A stretch of DNA of 64,000 nt from contig NZ_WKJK01000013.1 in NCBI RefSeq assembly GCF_009674535.1, positions 1 through 64,000 of the forward strand, written 5' to 3'. The first letter of the stretch is position 1, and every line of letters begins with the position of its first letter. The notes below the pieces were generated by a model. It was given only the letters and a program-made list of their open reading frames with translations. It made no database searches and had not been told where the DNA came from. Of this stretch, positions 25,890 through 38,691 are shown piece after piece. Made by a program: the position numbers and the translations under genes. Origin of the DNA: Duganella guangzhouensis (GTDB lineage: Bacteria; Pseudomonadota; Gammaproteobacteria; Burkholderiales; Burkholderiaceae_D).

Positions 25890-26849
25890 ATGGAAACCAA
25901 ATGGCTGGAAGACTTCATCTCACTGGTGGAGACCAATAACTTCAGCCGCTCGGCGGCGCTGCGCCACGTGACGCAGCCCGCTTTTTCACGCCGCATCCAA
26001 TCGCTGGAAAACTGGCTCGGCACCGACCTGGTCGACCGCACCTCCTACCCCACGCGTTTGACGCCGGCCGGCATCGTGTTCTACGAGCAGGCGCTGGAGA
26101 TGCTATCGAAGATCAACGGCGCGCGCGAAATGCTGCGTTCCAAACGCGCCGCCGCGCAGACCAGCATCGACCTCGCCGTGCCGCACACACTGTCGCTGAC
26201 CTTCGTGCCGAAATGGCTGACCAAACTGGAACAGGATTTCGCGCCGATCCGCAGCCGTCTGATGGCGCTCAACGTCCACGACGCCGTGCTGCAATTGGTC
26301 GAAGGCGGCTGCGATCTGCTGCTGTGCTACCACCATCCGCGTCAGCCGGTGCAGCTGGACCCGAGCCGCTACGACATGCTGGTGCTGGGCCACGAATCGC
26401 TGCGCGCCTATGCCCGTTGCGACAAGAACAAGGTGCCGGAGTATCAACTACCCGGCACCAAGCGCGCGCCGCTGCCCTTCCTCTCGTTCACCAACAATGC
26501 CTACCTCGGACGTATGGTGGAGCTGATACTCAACGATACAAAAATCCCGCTGCACCTGGAGCCGCGTTACGAAACCGACATGGCCGAGGGACTGAAGATG
26601 ATGGCGCTGGAAGGTCATGGCATCGCCTTCCTGCCTGAATCCGCGGTCACGCGCGAGCTCAAACAAAAACAGCTGGCGCGCGCCGACCGCGATACCGCCG
26701 ACTGGGAAATCGAAATGGAAATCCGCCTGTACCGCGAGCGCCCATCGCCCAGCCGGCAAGGTAAACCGATCGTCGACCGGCTGTGGGAGTTCCTCGAAGT
26801 GCAGCAGAACGGCGGCCGCAAACGCCGTGTCCCGGCATCGGAGCGTTAG
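25890..26849 (+). CDS. LysR-family regulator, HypT-like
   Basis: 319 aa. N-terminal winged helix-turn-helix METKWLEDFISLVETNNFS, RSAALRHVTQPAFSRRIQSL; the effector domain follows from about residue 90. The motif ETKWL.DF and the blocks AVPHTLSLTFVPKW and NAYLGRMVELIL resemble E. coli HypT, the hypochlorite-responsive regulator activated by methionine oxidation. A good AAAAGGACTTTGC site precedes the ATG. It is 11 bp after the MFS gene and 142 bp before glutamate dehydrogenase; which genes it controls is not visible. Confidence 0.85.
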   Translation: METKWLEDFISLVETNNFSRSAALRHVTQPAFSRRIQSLENWLGTDLVDRTSYPTRLTPAGIVFYEQALEMLSKINGAREMLRSKRAAAQTSIDLAVPHTLSLTFVPKWLTKLEQDFAPIRSRLMALNVHDAVLQLVEGGCDLLLCYHHPRQPVQLDPSRYDMLVLGHESLRAYARCDKNKVPEYQLPGTKRAPLPFLSFTNNAYLGRMVELILNDTKIPLHLEPRYETDMAEGLKMMALEGHGIAFLPESAVTRELKQKQLARADRDTADWEIEMEIRLYRERPSPSRQGKPIVDRLWEFLEVQQNGGRKRRVPASER

Positions 26850-26991
26850 ACGATTAGCTAACTATGCGCTTTTTGCATAGCCGAATGCGCATACAGCATT
26901 GGCCGCCTCAAACACCCGGGCGTACGATTCGCATCACTTGAACGCAGCCACGAGCAGCGGTCAGCAAACGAATCCACTGGGAGCCTTGAGT

Positions 26992-28287
26992 ATGACCACC
27001 GAACACGCAAAACACGCACTGCCTTCCTACCTCAACGCCGAAGATCTCGGTCCTTGGGGTGTCTACCTGCAGCAGATCGATCGCGTCACCCCGCACCTCG
27101 GCAGCTTGTCGCGCTGGGTCGAAACTCTCAAGCGCCCCAAGCGCATTCTGACCGTCGACGTTCCGATCGAACGCGATGATGGCACCATCGCCCACTACGA
27201 AGGCTATCGCGTGCAGCACAATATGTCGCGCGGCCCAGGCAAAGGCGGCGTGCGCTTTCACCAGGACGTAACGCTGTCCGAAGTGATGGCACTGTCGGCA
27301 TGGATGACCGTGAAAAACGCGTCCGTCAACGTGCCATACGGCGGCGCCAAAGGCGGTATCCGCGTTGATCCGAAAACCCTGTCGCGTGGTGAGCTGCAGC
27401 GTCTGACCCGCCGCTACACCAGCGAAATCAGTTTGATCATCGGCCCTAACAAGGACATCCCCGCACCAGACGTCAACACCAACGAACAGGTGATGGCATG
27501 GATGATGGACTCCTACGCCATGATCGAAGGGAATCTGTCGACCGGCGTGGTGACCGGCAAACCAATCTCGCTGGGTGGCTCGCTGGGCCGCCGTGAAGCG
27601 ACCGGCCGCGGCGTGTTCGTGGTGGGCCGCGAAGCCGCCGCCAAACGCGGCGTGGCGATTGCCGGTGCGCGGGTTGCGGTGCAGGGCTTCGGCAACGTCG
27701 GCGGCGTGGCCGCGACCATGTTCTCGGACGCTGGTTCCAAGATCATCGCGGTGCAGGATCATACCGCCACCGTGGTGCATCAAGGTGGTCTGGATGTTGC
27801 CTTGTTGCATAAGTTTGTCGCCGAAACTGGTGGTGTCGCCAACTTCCCTGGCGCCGAGCAAACGCTCGGTCGAGATGCCTTCTGGGACATCGAATCGGAC
27901 ATCCTGATTCCGGCTGCATTGGAACAGCAGATTACTGCCGCTAACGCGCCGCGAATTCGCACCAAAATCATTCTGGAAGGCGCCAACGGCCCTACCACGC
28001 CTGAAGCGGACGACATCCTGACCGATAAAGATGTGTTGATCGTTCCTGATGTATTGGCCAACGCAGGCGGCGTAACCGTGTCATACTTCGAATGGGTGCA
28101 GGATTTCTCCAGCTTCTTCTGGACTGAAGATGAAATTAATGCACGCCTTACCCGCATCATGCAGGAAGCATTCAACGCCGTTTGGGTGGTTGCGCAAGAC
28201 AAGAAAGTCACGCTGCGCACCGCCACGTTTATCCTCGCTTGCACCCGAGTGCTGCAAGCCCGTGAAGTTCGTGGCCTCTACCCATAA
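26992..28287 (+). CDS. Glutamate dehydrogenase
   Basis: 431 aa from the ATG at 26992 (GGGAG about 9 nt upstream). Interconverts glutamate and 2-oxoglutarate + ammonia with NAD(P). Active-site blocks: [20 protein letters not shown] (about 76-95), [15 protein letters not shown] with catalytic Lys (about 114-128) and [13 protein letters not shown]; the Rossmann domain has [14 protein letters not shown] (about 225-238). Length fits the hexameric bacterial class. It has its own terminator and lies 5' to malic enzyme, a carbon/nitrogen metabolism pairing. Confidence 0.95.
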   Translation: MTTEHAKHALPSYLNAEDLGPWGVYLQQIDRVTPHLGSLSRWVETLKRPKRILTVDVPIERDDGTIAHYEGYRVQHNMSRGPGKGGVRFHQDVTLSEVMALSAWMTVKNASVNVPYGGAKGGIRVDPKTLSRGELQRLTRRYTSEISLIIGPNKDIPAPDVNTNEQVMAWMMDSYAMIEGNLSTGVVTGKPISLGGSLGRREATGRGVFVVGREAAAKRGVAIAGARVAVQGFGNVGGVAATMFSDAGSKIIAVQDHTATVVHQGGLDVALLHKFVAETGGVANFPGAEQTLGRDAFWDIESDILIPAALEQQITAANAPRIRTKIILEGANGPTTPEADDILTDKDVLIVPDVLANAGGVTVSYFEWVQDFSSFFWTEDEINARLTRIMQEAFNAVWVVAQDKKVTLRTATFILACTRVLQAREVRGLYP

Positions 28288-28309
28288 GCACTGAATCGCC
28301 AGCAGTTTG

Positions 28310-28345
28310 CGCCTGTACCAGCCTTTGGCTCGTGCGGGCGTTTTT
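28310..28345 (+). terminator. Intrinsic terminator after glutamate dehydrogenase
   Basis: Left arm CGCCTGTACCAGCC (28310-28323) pairs with GGCTCGTGCGGGCG (28327-28340) with two G-U pairs and one mismatch, 3-nt loop, then five T. Confidence 0.8.
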
Positions 28346-28371
28346 CGCTTTAAACAAGGACTAAAGAATAA

Positions 28372-29604
<1,233 letters not shown>

Positions 29605-30042
29605 TCAGTTCTTCGGCGGGCGGATGCCGGTGTACTGAGCCGACACCAGCAGCCACTTGCCGTCCCTGAGCTGAGCTACATAACCGGCGCGCATCGCCAT
29701 GGTGCGCGCCGTCTCTCCCGTGCCCATGGTGTAAGTCAACCGCGCGTAGATAACGGCGCTGTCGCCCTGCACGCGCACCAGCGGTTCGTCGACCTGCACT
29801 TGCGGTGCCGCGCGCTTCTGATCCGGCGCATAGAACGACAACATCTTGTCGCGTCCATCCACCTCGCCCAGTGGCGAAATCTCCGCATAGTTTTCTGCCG
29901 TGATGGCCTTCAGCGTGGCCTGATCGAAGGTCCGCTGCGCCTCGACGTGCCGCTGCACCAGCGACACCAGCGCCGCATCGTCCGCGGCAAACGCACTGCT
30001 GGCCAGCGCCAGCAACGCTACTGCTAAAAGCTGCTTCACCAT
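29605..30042 (-). CDS. Secreted SnoaL/NTF2-like (DUF4440-type) protein
   Basis: 145 aa with a signal peptide (LLAVALLALASSAFA). The mature part is a cone-shaped NTF2-like domain: FDQATLKAITAENYAEISPL, DKMLSFYAPDQ and the final GYVAQLRDGKWLLVSAQYTG. AGGAAGACT is just before the ATG at 30042. Function unknown; such proteins bind small ligands or act as auxiliary enzymes. It is 8 bp downstream of ynfA on the same strand. Confidence 0.82.
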   Translation of the reverse strand: MVKQLLAVALLALASSAFAADDAALVSLVQRHVEAQRTFDQATLKAITAENYAEISPLGEVDGRDKMLSFYAPDQKRAAPQVQVDEPLVRVQGDSAVIYARLTYTMGTGETARTMAMRAGYVAQLRDGKWLLVSAQYTGIRPPKN

Positions 30043-30050
30043 AGTCTTCC

Positions 30051-30371
30051 TCATTTGGGTTGTAAGGCAATGACGGCCATGCCGGCCAGGGCCAGCGCGG
30101 CGCCGATGACATCGAAGCGCGTCAGCGCAATGCCATCCACGAAGCGCAGCCACAACAGCGCCACGCAGATATAGGCGCCGCCATATGCGGCGTACGTGCG
30201 GCCGGCGGCTGTGGGGTGCAGCGTTAGCAACCACGCAAACAACACCAGCGACGCCGCAGCCGGCAACAACAACCACACCGGCTTGTCCTGCTTGAGCACC
30301 AGCCAGGGCAAATAACAGCCCACAATTTCCGCCAGCGCCGTCACAAAAAACAGCGCCGCGATTCTCAGCAT
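30051..30371 (-). CDS. YnfA-family (UPF0060) small membrane protein
   Basis: 106 aa, four membrane helices. [20 protein letters not shown] and [20 protein letters not shown] are the UPF0060 consensus; family resemblance to SMR transporters suggests small-molecule export. The start at 30371 follows the glycosyltransferase stop by 5 bp. The three genes glycosyltransferase, ynfA and SnoaL-like thus form a compact operon. Confidence 0.92.
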   Translation of the reverse strand: MLRIAALFFVTALAEIVGCYLPWLVLKQDKPVWLLLPAAASLVLFAWLLTLHPTAAGRTYAAYGGAYICVALLWLRFVDGIALTRFDVIGAALALAGMAVIALQPK

Positions 30372-30376
30372 ATCCA

Positions 30377-31645
30377 CTACATTTTCTCCATGCTTCGATT
30401 GATGAGACGCACAGCGGCATCGACGCCGTTCTCCTGCACCATCGCGCGCGCGACCTGCGCGGCTTTGATGCGCCATTCCGGCTTGCTGCGCACAAGCGCA
30501 ATGCGCTCGGCCAGTTGGCTCGCCGTGACGCTGCGGCGCCTGGTCAGCTTGCCGGCGACGCCGATGCGCCGCAGTTCGTTGGCCCAGTGTTCCTGCTCGC
30601 TGATGTGGGCGATGACGATGTGTGGCACGCCGGCCAGCGTGACCGATTGCGTGGTGCCGGCGCCGCCGTGATGCAGCACCGCCGCGCAGCGTGGGAATAT
30701 CAGATGATGCGGCGAGGCGGAGACGTACATGATGCGGTCGTCCGGCTGGAAGCCGCAAGCTTCCCAGGCTGGCGACTGGATCACAGCGCGGCAGCCGGCC
30801 TGGCGCGCTGCATCGCTCAGCATCCGCAGGGTGTCGCGCTGGTTAGGCAGGTCTTGCGGCATCCAGCTGCCCAGGGTCATGTAGACCGGCGCCTCGCCGG
30901 CGTCGAGGAAAGCCGCCAGCGCGGCGCTTAGCTGCCCTTCCAGCGACATGTTCGGCATATCGAGGAAGCCGCTCAGCTGCACCGCATCCGGCCAATCCGG
31001 CTGGCGCTCGCAGATCTGCGGACTCACGGCCACCAAGGTCAGATACGGCGACAGCCATACTTCGCTGACCACATCGCGCACAGGCCGCATGCCGAGCCGT
31101 CGCCGCAAGCCGTTCACATACGGCGCCAGCTCGCGATGCAGCAAGGTGCGCGTCAACCACCACAGGAAACCGTTGAACATGCGCGGCCAGCGCAACGGAT
31201 GGCTGTAGGCGCTGGGCACCGCCGCGTGCGACAGCAGCACGCTGACATACGGCTTGCCCGCCCGCTCCGCCGCCACCTGCAAGGGATACATGAAGTAATG
31301 TCCGATCAGCAGATCCGACTCCGCAGCCAGTTGCTGGGCCGCCGCGATCATCGCCTCCTCCGCCGGCTGGAAGCAGCGGCGCAGTATCAGCGCCATCTGC
31401 CGCAGCGGATCGCGCGCGCTGACGATGGAGATGCCGATCTCCGCCGCCTCATCCCGCTGAATCACCGGCGACGCCACGGTGCGGATCGTGACGCCGGCCG
31501 CCGACTGCACAGCGGCATACACGTCGCTATCGACGCAGGTGATCACCAGCGTCACCTCATGGCCAGCCAGCTGCAAACCCTCGGCCAGCGCCAGCATAGG
31601 CCGTATATCGCCGTGACTACCCCAGGTTTGCAGGCCAATCTTCAA
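30377..31645 (-). CDS. UDP-glucose:sterol/macrolide-type glycosyltransferase (GT1)
   Basis: 422 aa. GT-B fold: the N-terminal half begins [18 protein letters not shown] and the C-terminal half has the nucleotide-sugar site [20 protein letters not shown] and [20 protein letters not shown], the signature of the UDP-glycosyltransferase family. TTG at 31645 is chosen as start because GGGAGGAG lies 9 nt upstream and homologues start here; the frame remains open ten codons further upstream. Substrate unknown (glycolipid, hopanoid or aglycone). Confidence 0.85.
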   Translation of the reverse strand: MKIGLQTWGSHGDIRPMLALAEGLQLAGHEVTLVITCVDSDVYAAVQSAAGVTIRTVASPVIQRDEAAEIGISIVSARDPLRQMALILRRCFQPAEEAMIAAAQQLAAESDLLIGHYFMYPLQVAAERAGKPYVSVLLSHAAVPSAYSHPLRWPRMFNGFLWWLTRTLLHRELAPYVNGLRRRLGMRPVRDVVSEVWLSPYLTLVAVSPQICERQPDWPDAVQLSGFLDMPNMSLEGQLSAALAAFLDAGEAPVYMTLGSWMPQDLPNQRDTLRMLSDAARQAGCRAVIQSPAWEACGFQPDDRIMYVSASPHHLIFPRCAAVLHHGGAGTTQSVTLAGVPHIVIAHISEQEHWANELRRIGVAGKLTRRRSVTASQLAERIALVRSKPEWRIKAAQVARAMVQENGVDAAVRLINRSMEKM

Positions 31646-31712
31646 CGCAGCACTCCTCCCATTCACATGTTTCAAATTATGTAATGGTCAGGGTGCTGCG
31701 GGCAAGCGTTAA

Positions 31713-33362
31713 TTAGCCGTTGGCGATGCGGCGCACTTCATCTTCGGCCGGTGCCTCCGGCGCGGCGCGACGGCGGGTACGGCCGCGCAAGCCGGTGACG
31801 CTGGCGGTATGCGACTCCAGCTTGAACACGTCCACCACATGCGCCAGGCTGGTGGCCTGATCCTGCAGCTCCTGCGCCGCCGCCGATGCCTGCTCCACCA
31901 GCGCGGTATTCTGCTGCGTCATGCTGTCCATCTCGCCGATGGCGTTGTTGACCTGCTCGATGCCGGCCGTCTGCTCCATGCTGGCGCCGCTGATTTCGCC
32001 CATGATCTCGGTCACGTGCTGGACGCTGTTCACCACCTGATGCATGGTCTCAGCCGCCTTGTGCACCTGCTCCGAACCGGCGCCCACCTTCACCACCGAA
32101 TCGTCGATCAGCGACTTGATTTCCTTGGCCGCCGCCGCCGAGCGCTGCGCCAGATTACGCACCTCGGTCGCCACCACCGCAAAGCCGCGTCCCTGCTCAC
32201 CGGCGCGCGCCGCTTCCACTGCCGCGTTCAGCGCCAGAATATTGGTCTGGAAGGCGATACCGTCGATCACCGAGATGATGTCCACGATCTTCTTCGACGA
32301 CTCGTTAATCGACGCCATCGTCACTTCCACCTGCTCCATCACCTGCCCGCCCTGCACCGACACGTCGGACGCCGACACCGCCAGCGTATTGGCCTGCATC
32401 GCATTATGCGCATTCTGGCGCACGGTGCCGGTCAGTTCTTCCATCGCGGTCGCCACCTTCTCCAGCGACGCCGACTGATGCTCGGTGCGCAGCGACAGAT
32501 CGCGATTGCCGCTGGCGATTTCCGACGACGCCGTGGTAATCAGATTGGTACCCTGCCGCACCTGGCCGACAATCGACGACAGGCTGTCGCGCATGGCCGC
32601 AATCGCATGCAGCAAACTGGTTTTATCATTAGCCTTGACCTGCACCGCCACCGACAGATCGCCCTCGGCGATCTTGTTGGCGATATCCGTGGCATACGCC
32701 GGCTCGCCGCCCAGCTGCTTGAGCAGCAGTTGCGTATTCACCCACGCGACCAGCACACTCACCACCAGCGACAACACCGCCTGCAGCACAATCCACAGGA
32801 AAGCCTGATGCGCATGCTCGTCCACACCAGCGCTGGCTTCGCGCGTTTCAGCCTGCGCGGCACTCAACACAGCGGCGATATCGGCCACGATCTGCTTGCG
32901 CAGCGGGCTACATTCATTGGTGAGGAAAGCGGCGTAGCCCTCCATGTCGCCCGCCTCGCGCAACGCGCGCGGACGCTTCAGCGCGTCGGCCATCTTCAGC
33001 AGGCCGACACGGACCTTGTCGAAATTGGCGTCACCCTGATAGGCCGGCGTCATCTTCTCCAGCGCCTCCAGATAAATCGCACGCTGTTCGTCCAGCACAG
33101 TCAGTTCACGCGCGGCCTGCGCGTTATCGGTGACGATATACCCATTGCGCGCCGCGATGCCGGTCTGCGCCAGCGCCTCACGCGCCACATACAGCGGCTC
33201 CAGCTTGTCGGCCATCAGACGCTGCTCGTTGTGGAACGCATTGGTGATCGAATTCATGCGAACGATGGCGAAGGTCGCCATGATCAGCATCAGCGCCGTC
33301 AGCGTGCCGAAGCTGAGTGCCAATTGGGTACCAATTTTCAGTTTTTTAAAAGCTTCCATCAT
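31713..33362 (-). CDS. Methyl-accepting chemotaxis protein
   Basis: 549 aa. N-terminal transmembrane helix, a periplasmic four-helix-bundle region (about 35-185), second helix (about 190-212), HAMP, then a signalling domain. The tip motif region shows [40 protein letters not shown] and AAAAKEIKSLIDDSVVKVG. It signals through CheW/CheA. No C-terminal NWETF-type tether is present. Ligand unknown. The second M at 33359 could also be the start. Confidence 0.94.
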   Translation of the reverse strand: MMEAFKKLKIGTQLALSFGTLTALMLIMATFAIVRMNSITNAFHNEQRLMADKLEPLYVAREALAQTGIAARNGYIVTDNAQAARELTVLDEQRAIYLEALEKMTPAYQGDANFDKVRVGLLKMADALKRPRALREAGDMEGYAAFLTNECSPLRKQIVADIAAVLSAAQAETREASAGVDEHAHQAFLWIVLQAVLSLVVSVLVAWVNTQLLLKQLGGEPAYATDIANKIAEGDLSVAVQVKANDKTSLLHAIAAMRDSLSSIVGQVRQGTNLITTASSEIASGNRDLSLRTEHQSASLEKVATAMEELTGTVRQNAHNAMQANTLAVSASDVSVQGGQVMEQVEVTMASINESSKKIVDIISVIDGIAFQTNILALNAAVEAARAGEQGRGFAVVATEVRNLAQRSAAAAKEIKSLIDDSVVKVGAGSEQVHKAAETMHQVVNSVQHVTEIMGEISGASMEQTAGIEQVNNAIGEMDSMTQQNTALVEQASAAAQELQDQATSLAHVVDVFKLESHTASVTGLRGRTRRRAAPEAPAEDEVRRIANG

Positions 33363-33564
33363 CTTCCATTTGTACAGGACGAACGAAAAAAACGACGCGG
33401 ATAGCGCCGTTAGCTCGGTGGATCAAAAAGGGGAGTACAGACACGCGCCAACAGGCCAGACCAGCGCGTTATTGACTTCTGGAATTATTATGCATTAACA
33501 AATGCCGAAAATAAATAAAAATTGTCTAACACAACGAGCAGTTGTTCGGAATTACCACACTTGC

Positions 33565-34851
33565 TTAACGGGTAACAGAGTAGGCCCGCAAACCGCTGTC
33601 GTCGCCGGACAGCAGCACCGCGTGGTCGCTGAACAGCATTTGCCGGAAAATGGGCGTAGAACCTAGCGCCACGCCAGTCGGCAACGTGAACTGCAGCACC
33701 GTCGACGCTGATGCCGACAGCGGATTCGAACCCACCACATAATCCGCCAGCACCAGGATATCGCCCACCGGGTCGCCGCTCTGGAGCGAACCGACCACAC
33801 TGCCGGCGATGGTGATGCCGCCGCTGAACGCATGCGCGTCGATCACCGACGTGCGCACATTGCCGCTCCAGTGGGTGGACAAGCTCTCCTGCGTCAGATC
33901 GGTGCGGTCGCTGGCCAGCACCGGCGCGCCCGCATCGCTCACCGCCACGCCCATCACACCACCGGCGCTGGTGGTCGTAGCTTTACCGTTCCACAGCACG
34001 CCCATTTTGCCGGCGCTGTTCAAGGCAATCGGATACGGCTGCGCACCGCTGGTGGCGAGCGAACGGATGGTCGGCGCGCCAGCGCCCTTGGCCCACATGG
34101 CCAGCGTGGCGCCGCCGCCTTCCATCCAGCCCGCCAGCACCGCGCCGCCGGAAGCCGCCACGTAAGGATGCAGCGCCGAGGTGGAAATGGTGAACGGTGG
34201 CGTCAGCTGTTTGCCATTGAAATCGAACTTGCACAGCTTGAGCAGATACTGTGTCTTATCGGTGACCGGCAACAGCGAGAAGGTGGTGGCCAGCCAGAAG
34301 CCGTTGCCATCGACCGCGCCGCCGTTCTCCGCCGCCGCGTATTCGGTGGTCGACGTCGACGCCACCGCCGGATACAGATCGCTGCCGCTATCCAGCAGCT
34401 TGGCTTGCGCATCGAAATGCAGCAGCCGCGTGCCGGACGATGCCTGCACCATGATGAAGCCATCGGGCGACAGCATCATCAGCCATTCACCGGTGTAGTC
34501 CGCAGCCAGCGAGAAGCCGTAATCGGTACTGGACAGCAGCTTGCCCTGCTTATCCAGCACGCTCAGTCGCGTGGCCGCATACGCCGGTGCGCCGCTGACG
34601 GTGATGAAGGAATCGGAACGCGAGCGCACCACGATATGGTCGCCCACCACCAGCGCATCCGCCATCGCCGGCAGCGCGGCGCCATTGGCCAGCGTCACGG
34701 CGGCCGAAGCGCCAACGGCAATCGTGGCAGCGGCGGCGGAAGCGCTGGAAGAACTGGTGGAAGCGGTCGAAGAGGAAGCCGAGCCACCGCCGCAACCGCT
34801 CACCACAGCGGCCAGCAGCAGCCCGGCCATAAGAAGGAATGAAACACGCAT
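33565..34851 (-). CDS. Secreted lipoprotein of unknown function
   Basis: 428 aa. Lipobox LAAVVSGC (Cys20) after an N-terminal hydrophobic stretch, followed by a Ser/Ala-rich linker (SSSTASTSSSSASAAAA) to about residue 45. The rest is beta-rich with many GG and W residues and repeating HFDAQAKLL-type units, consistent with a beta-propeller or repeat domain anchored to the outer or inner membrane. No enzymatic motif recognised. It is monocistronic. Confidence 0.7.
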   Translation of the reverse strand: MRVSFLLMAGLLLAAVVSGCGGGSASSSTASTSSSSASAAAATIAVGASAAVTLANGAALPAMADALVVGDHIVVRSRSDSFITVSGAPAYAATRLSVLDKQGKLLSSTDYGFSLAADYTGEWLMMLSPDGFIMVQASSGTRLLHFDAQAKLLDSGSDLYPAVASTSTTEYAAAENGGAVDGNGFWLATTFSLLPVTDKTQYLLKLCKFDFNGKQLTPPFTISTSALHPYVAASGGAVLAGWMEGGGATLAMWAKGAGAPTIRSLATSGAQPYPIALNSAGKMGVLWNGKATTTSAGGVMGVAVSDAGAPVLASDRTDLTQESLSTHWSGNVRTSVIDAHAFSGGITIAGSVVGSLQSGDPVGDILVLADYVVGSNPLSASASTVLQFTLPTGVALGSTPIFRQMLFSDHAVLLSGDDSGLRAYSVTR

Positions 34852-34942
34852 GCAGGCAGTATAAAAAGAAAAACATCTTCCCCTCTACACCGCCCGCATG
34901 GCCTGGCGAGCCAGGCGAATGCTCTGTCAAGCCATTAGTGAC

Positions 34943-36217
<1,275 letters not shown>

Positions 36218-36282
36218 GGAGGGTCGCCCTTTTTGTTTGGATGAAAACAAAAAGAATAGCAGAGCCCTCGCCAAATAAGAAG

Positions 36283-37476
36283 CTACCCCGGCCAGGCGCA
36301 GGTGCGGAAACCTGCAAAGATATCGTCACGCTCCGGCAGCTGGAAATGACGGAATTTGACCGAGCCAAAACGTGCCGGCGTGGCAAACGAAGCGCCGCGC
36401 AGCACTTGGTGGGTGTGGAACCAGGGCTCCGAATATTCGCGATAACGGTCCGCCACAAAGTCGGGATAAGGTTCGAATGGCGACGCGGTCCACTCCCACA
36501 ACTGGCCCCAGCGCAGCGCCGGGTGGCCGGACAAAGCCGCATATTCCCACTCTGCCTCAGTGGGCAGGCGCCGTCCGGCCCAGGCGCAATACGCCTGCGC
36601 CTCATACAGATTCACATGTCGCACCGGCTCGGTGCCGGCCAGCGTGGATAGCTTCCCGAAGCGCATGGTGCGCCATTGGCCGCCATCGCGCTGCCAGTAG
36701 CGCGGCGCCGAACGTTCCTGCTGCATCAGCCAGTCGGCGCCCGCATTGCTCCAGAACTGACGGTTATCGTAGCCGCCATCCATGACGAAATCTGCATACT
36801 GGGCATTCGTTACCAAGCTGCTGTCCATGCGGAACGGCGCAACACGGAAGGCATGCGGCTGGCGCTCGTTATCGAATACAAAGCCCTTGTCCGGCTGTGA
36901 TCCCAACAGCACGGTACCGCCGGGGAAGCCGAGTTCGGACGGCGCAAAAGATGATGGCATCTCGCTGAACGCCTGCGGCGGCGCGGCCAGGCCCAGGGTT
37001 TGCAACGCGTGCAGCAAAGCTTCGCCGCGCATGTCTTCATACGCCAGCGCCAGGCGATACGGATACAACGCCTCATCGGTGTTGGGCTCGCGCGACAGCT
37101 TGTCCAGCACCCGGTCCAGCACTTCGTGGCAGTAGGTTTTGACACCGCCGCTGCTGGGCAGGTCCAGCGTCCAGCGGCTGCGGTGCGGCACGTTGGCGGC
37201 ATCGAACCAGTCGTCGCCCTTGGTCAGCAGGCAGTTGCCGTTGGCGTCAGCGGGATGGCTGGAGGCGGCTTCGCGCAGGATGAACCATTCGGCAAACCAG
37301 GCGATGTGGCCCAGCTCCCACAACGGAGGATTAATGATGCGCAGCTGCGGCACGCGCGCCGACGCGTCCAGGCCGGCGGCGACAAAACAATCGAACAGCG
37401 ACAGCGTATAATCCCGCGCATGCTGAAGGGCCTGGGCTATCTGCTGCGAGGTGGCGTTGCGGAATGAGGAGCTCAT
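36283..37476 (-). CDS. senA: SenA-like protein (selenoneine synthase family, EgtB-related)
   Basis: 397 aa: N-terminal DinB-like helical domain (about 1-175) and a C-terminal formylglycine-generating-enzyme fold (about 185-397; GRRLPTEAEWEYAALSGHPA, VLRGASFATPARFG). INPPLWELGHIAWFAEWFIL is distinctive of the SenA-type branch, unlike the HLAHTTWFFETF of EgtB at 51619-52842 in this same window. SenA joins a selenosugar to hercynine in selenoneine synthesis. Odd: the usual HxxxHxE iron site appears as Y146-E-D-M-R150-G-E152, so two ligands are replaced. Divergent from selD with 48 bp between starts. No senB-type glycosyltransferase is nearby. Confidence 0.78.
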   Translation of the reverse strand: MSSSFRNATSQQIAQALQHARDYTLSLFDCFVAAGLDASARVPQLRIINPPLWELGHIAWFAEWFILREAASSHPADANGNCLLTKGDDWFDAANVPHRSRWTLDLPSSGGVKTYCHEVLDRVLDKLSREPNTDEALYPYRLALAYEDMRGEALLHALQTLGLAAPPQAFSEMPSSFAPSELGFPGGTVLLGSQPDKGFVFDNERQPHAFRVAPFRMDSSLVTNAQYADFVMDGGYDNRQFWSNAGADWLMQQERSAPRYWQRDGGQWRTMRFGKLSTLAGTEPVRHVNLYEAQAYCAWAGRRLPTEAEWEYAALSGHPALRWGQLWEWTASPFEPYPDFVADRYREYSEPWFHTHQVLRGASFATPARFGSVKFRHFQLPERDDIFAGFRTCAWPG

Positions 37477-37524
37477 GGGCCGATTGTAACCACTTTCAGG
37501 CCAAATTTAACAGAAAGACCAACC

Positions 37525-38571
37525 ATGAGCGCAGAACCAATCAAACTGACCTCCTTCTCGCACGGCGGTGGCTGCGGCTGCAAAATCGCGCCCGGCGTGC
37601 TGTCCGAGATCCTGAAGAACTCCAACGGCTTCCCGGTGCCGAAAGAACTGCTGGTCGGGATTGAAACCGCCGACGACGCCGCCGTCTATAAACTGAACGA
37701 CGAACAGGCGCTGATCGCCACCACCGACTTCTTCATGCCCATCGTCGACGATCCGTACGACTTTGGCCGCATCGCCGCCACCAACGCCATCTCCGACGTG
37801 TATGCGATGGGCGGCACGCCCATCATGGCGCTGGCCCTGGTCGGCATGCCGATCAACAAACTGCCGATCGAAACCATCGGCCAGATCATCAAAGGCGGCG
37901 AATCGATCTGCGCCGAAGCCGGCATCCCCATCGCCGGCGGCCACACCATCGACTCGGTGGAACCGATCTACGGCCTGGTGGTGATGGGCCTGATCCACCC
38001 ATCCAAAGTAAAGCGCAACGCCGACGCCCAAGCCGGCGACGTGCTAGTGCTGGGCAAACCGCTGGGCGTGGGCGTGCTATCGGCCGCGCTAAAAAAGGAC
38101 AAACTGGATGCGGACGGCTACCAGGCCATGATCGCCAACACCACCAAGCTGAATAAGCCAGGCAAGGCGCTGTCCGAACTGGCCGGCGTGCACGCGCTGA
38201 CCGACGTCACCGGCTTCGGCCTGCTGGGCCACCTGCTGGAACTGGCGCGCGGCGCCAAGCTGGAAGCGCATCTGGAGATGAACAAGATCCCGCTGCTGCC
38301 CGGCGTGGAGCAACTGGCGCACGATGGCTACTTCACCGGCGCCTCCGGCCGCAACTGGGCCGCGTATGGCCATGACGTCAAGCTTGCCGAAACCATCACG
38401 CCGGCGCAGCACTCGCTGCTGACCGACCCGCAAACCTCGGGCGGCCTGCTGGTCAGCTGCGATCCGGCCAGCGTGGAAGAAGTGCTGGCCCTGTTCAAGC
38501 GCGAAGGCTTCGGCGAGGCCGCCGTCATCGGCCGCATGGCAGAAGGCCAGCCCCGCGTGAACGTAGTTTAA
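37525..38571 (+). CDS. selD: Selenide, water dikinase (selenophosphate synthetase)
   Basis: 348 aa, full length. Makes selenophosphate from HSe- and ATP. HGGGCGCK holds Cys17 and Lys20, the same positions as the catalytic pair in E. coli SelD, and Cys rather than selenocysteine. Further sites: IATTDFFMPIVDDPYDFGRI (metal-binding Asp residues), GGHTID (about 140) and TGFGLLGHLLELARGA. No selA, selB, selC or mnmH is seen in the window; the divergent senA-like gene makes a role in selenoneine likely, next to possible tRNA selenation elsewhere. Confidence 0.95.
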   Translation: MSAEPIKLTSFSHGGGCGCKIAPGVLSEILKNSNGFPVPKELLVGIETADDAAVYKLNDEQALIATTDFFMPIVDDPYDFGRIAATNAISDVYAMGGTPIMALALVGMPINKLPIETIGQIIKGGESICAEAGIPIAGGHTIDSVEPIYGLVVMGLIHPSKVKRNADAQAGDVLVLGKPLGVGVLSAALKKDKLDADGYQAMIANTTKLNKPGKALSELAGVHALTDVTGFGLLGHLLELARGAKLEAHLEMNKIPLLPGVEQLAHDGYFTGASGRNWAAYGHDVKLAETITPAQHSLLTDPQTSGGLLVSCDPASVEEVLALFKREGFGEAAVIGRMAEGQPRVNVV

Positions 38572-38691
38572 ACAATCAGCGAGCGCGAAGGCTTCTGCAC
38601 GCGCTGCTTTATGTGCCTTCTTGCCGCGCCAGGTCACCCTCGACCCAGCAGCCAGCGCAACTAATCCTTGCATGGGTGCCCTGCCTGATGA

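Noticed and set aside
30377-31645. Candidate SenB for selenoneine
   Set aside because: Has the HHGGAGTT signature of UDP-glycosyltransferases (GT1); different family and too far from senA.
31809-33404. Long + strand frame opposite the first chemoreceptor
   Set aside because: Antisense shadow, His/Arg-rich, no start site.
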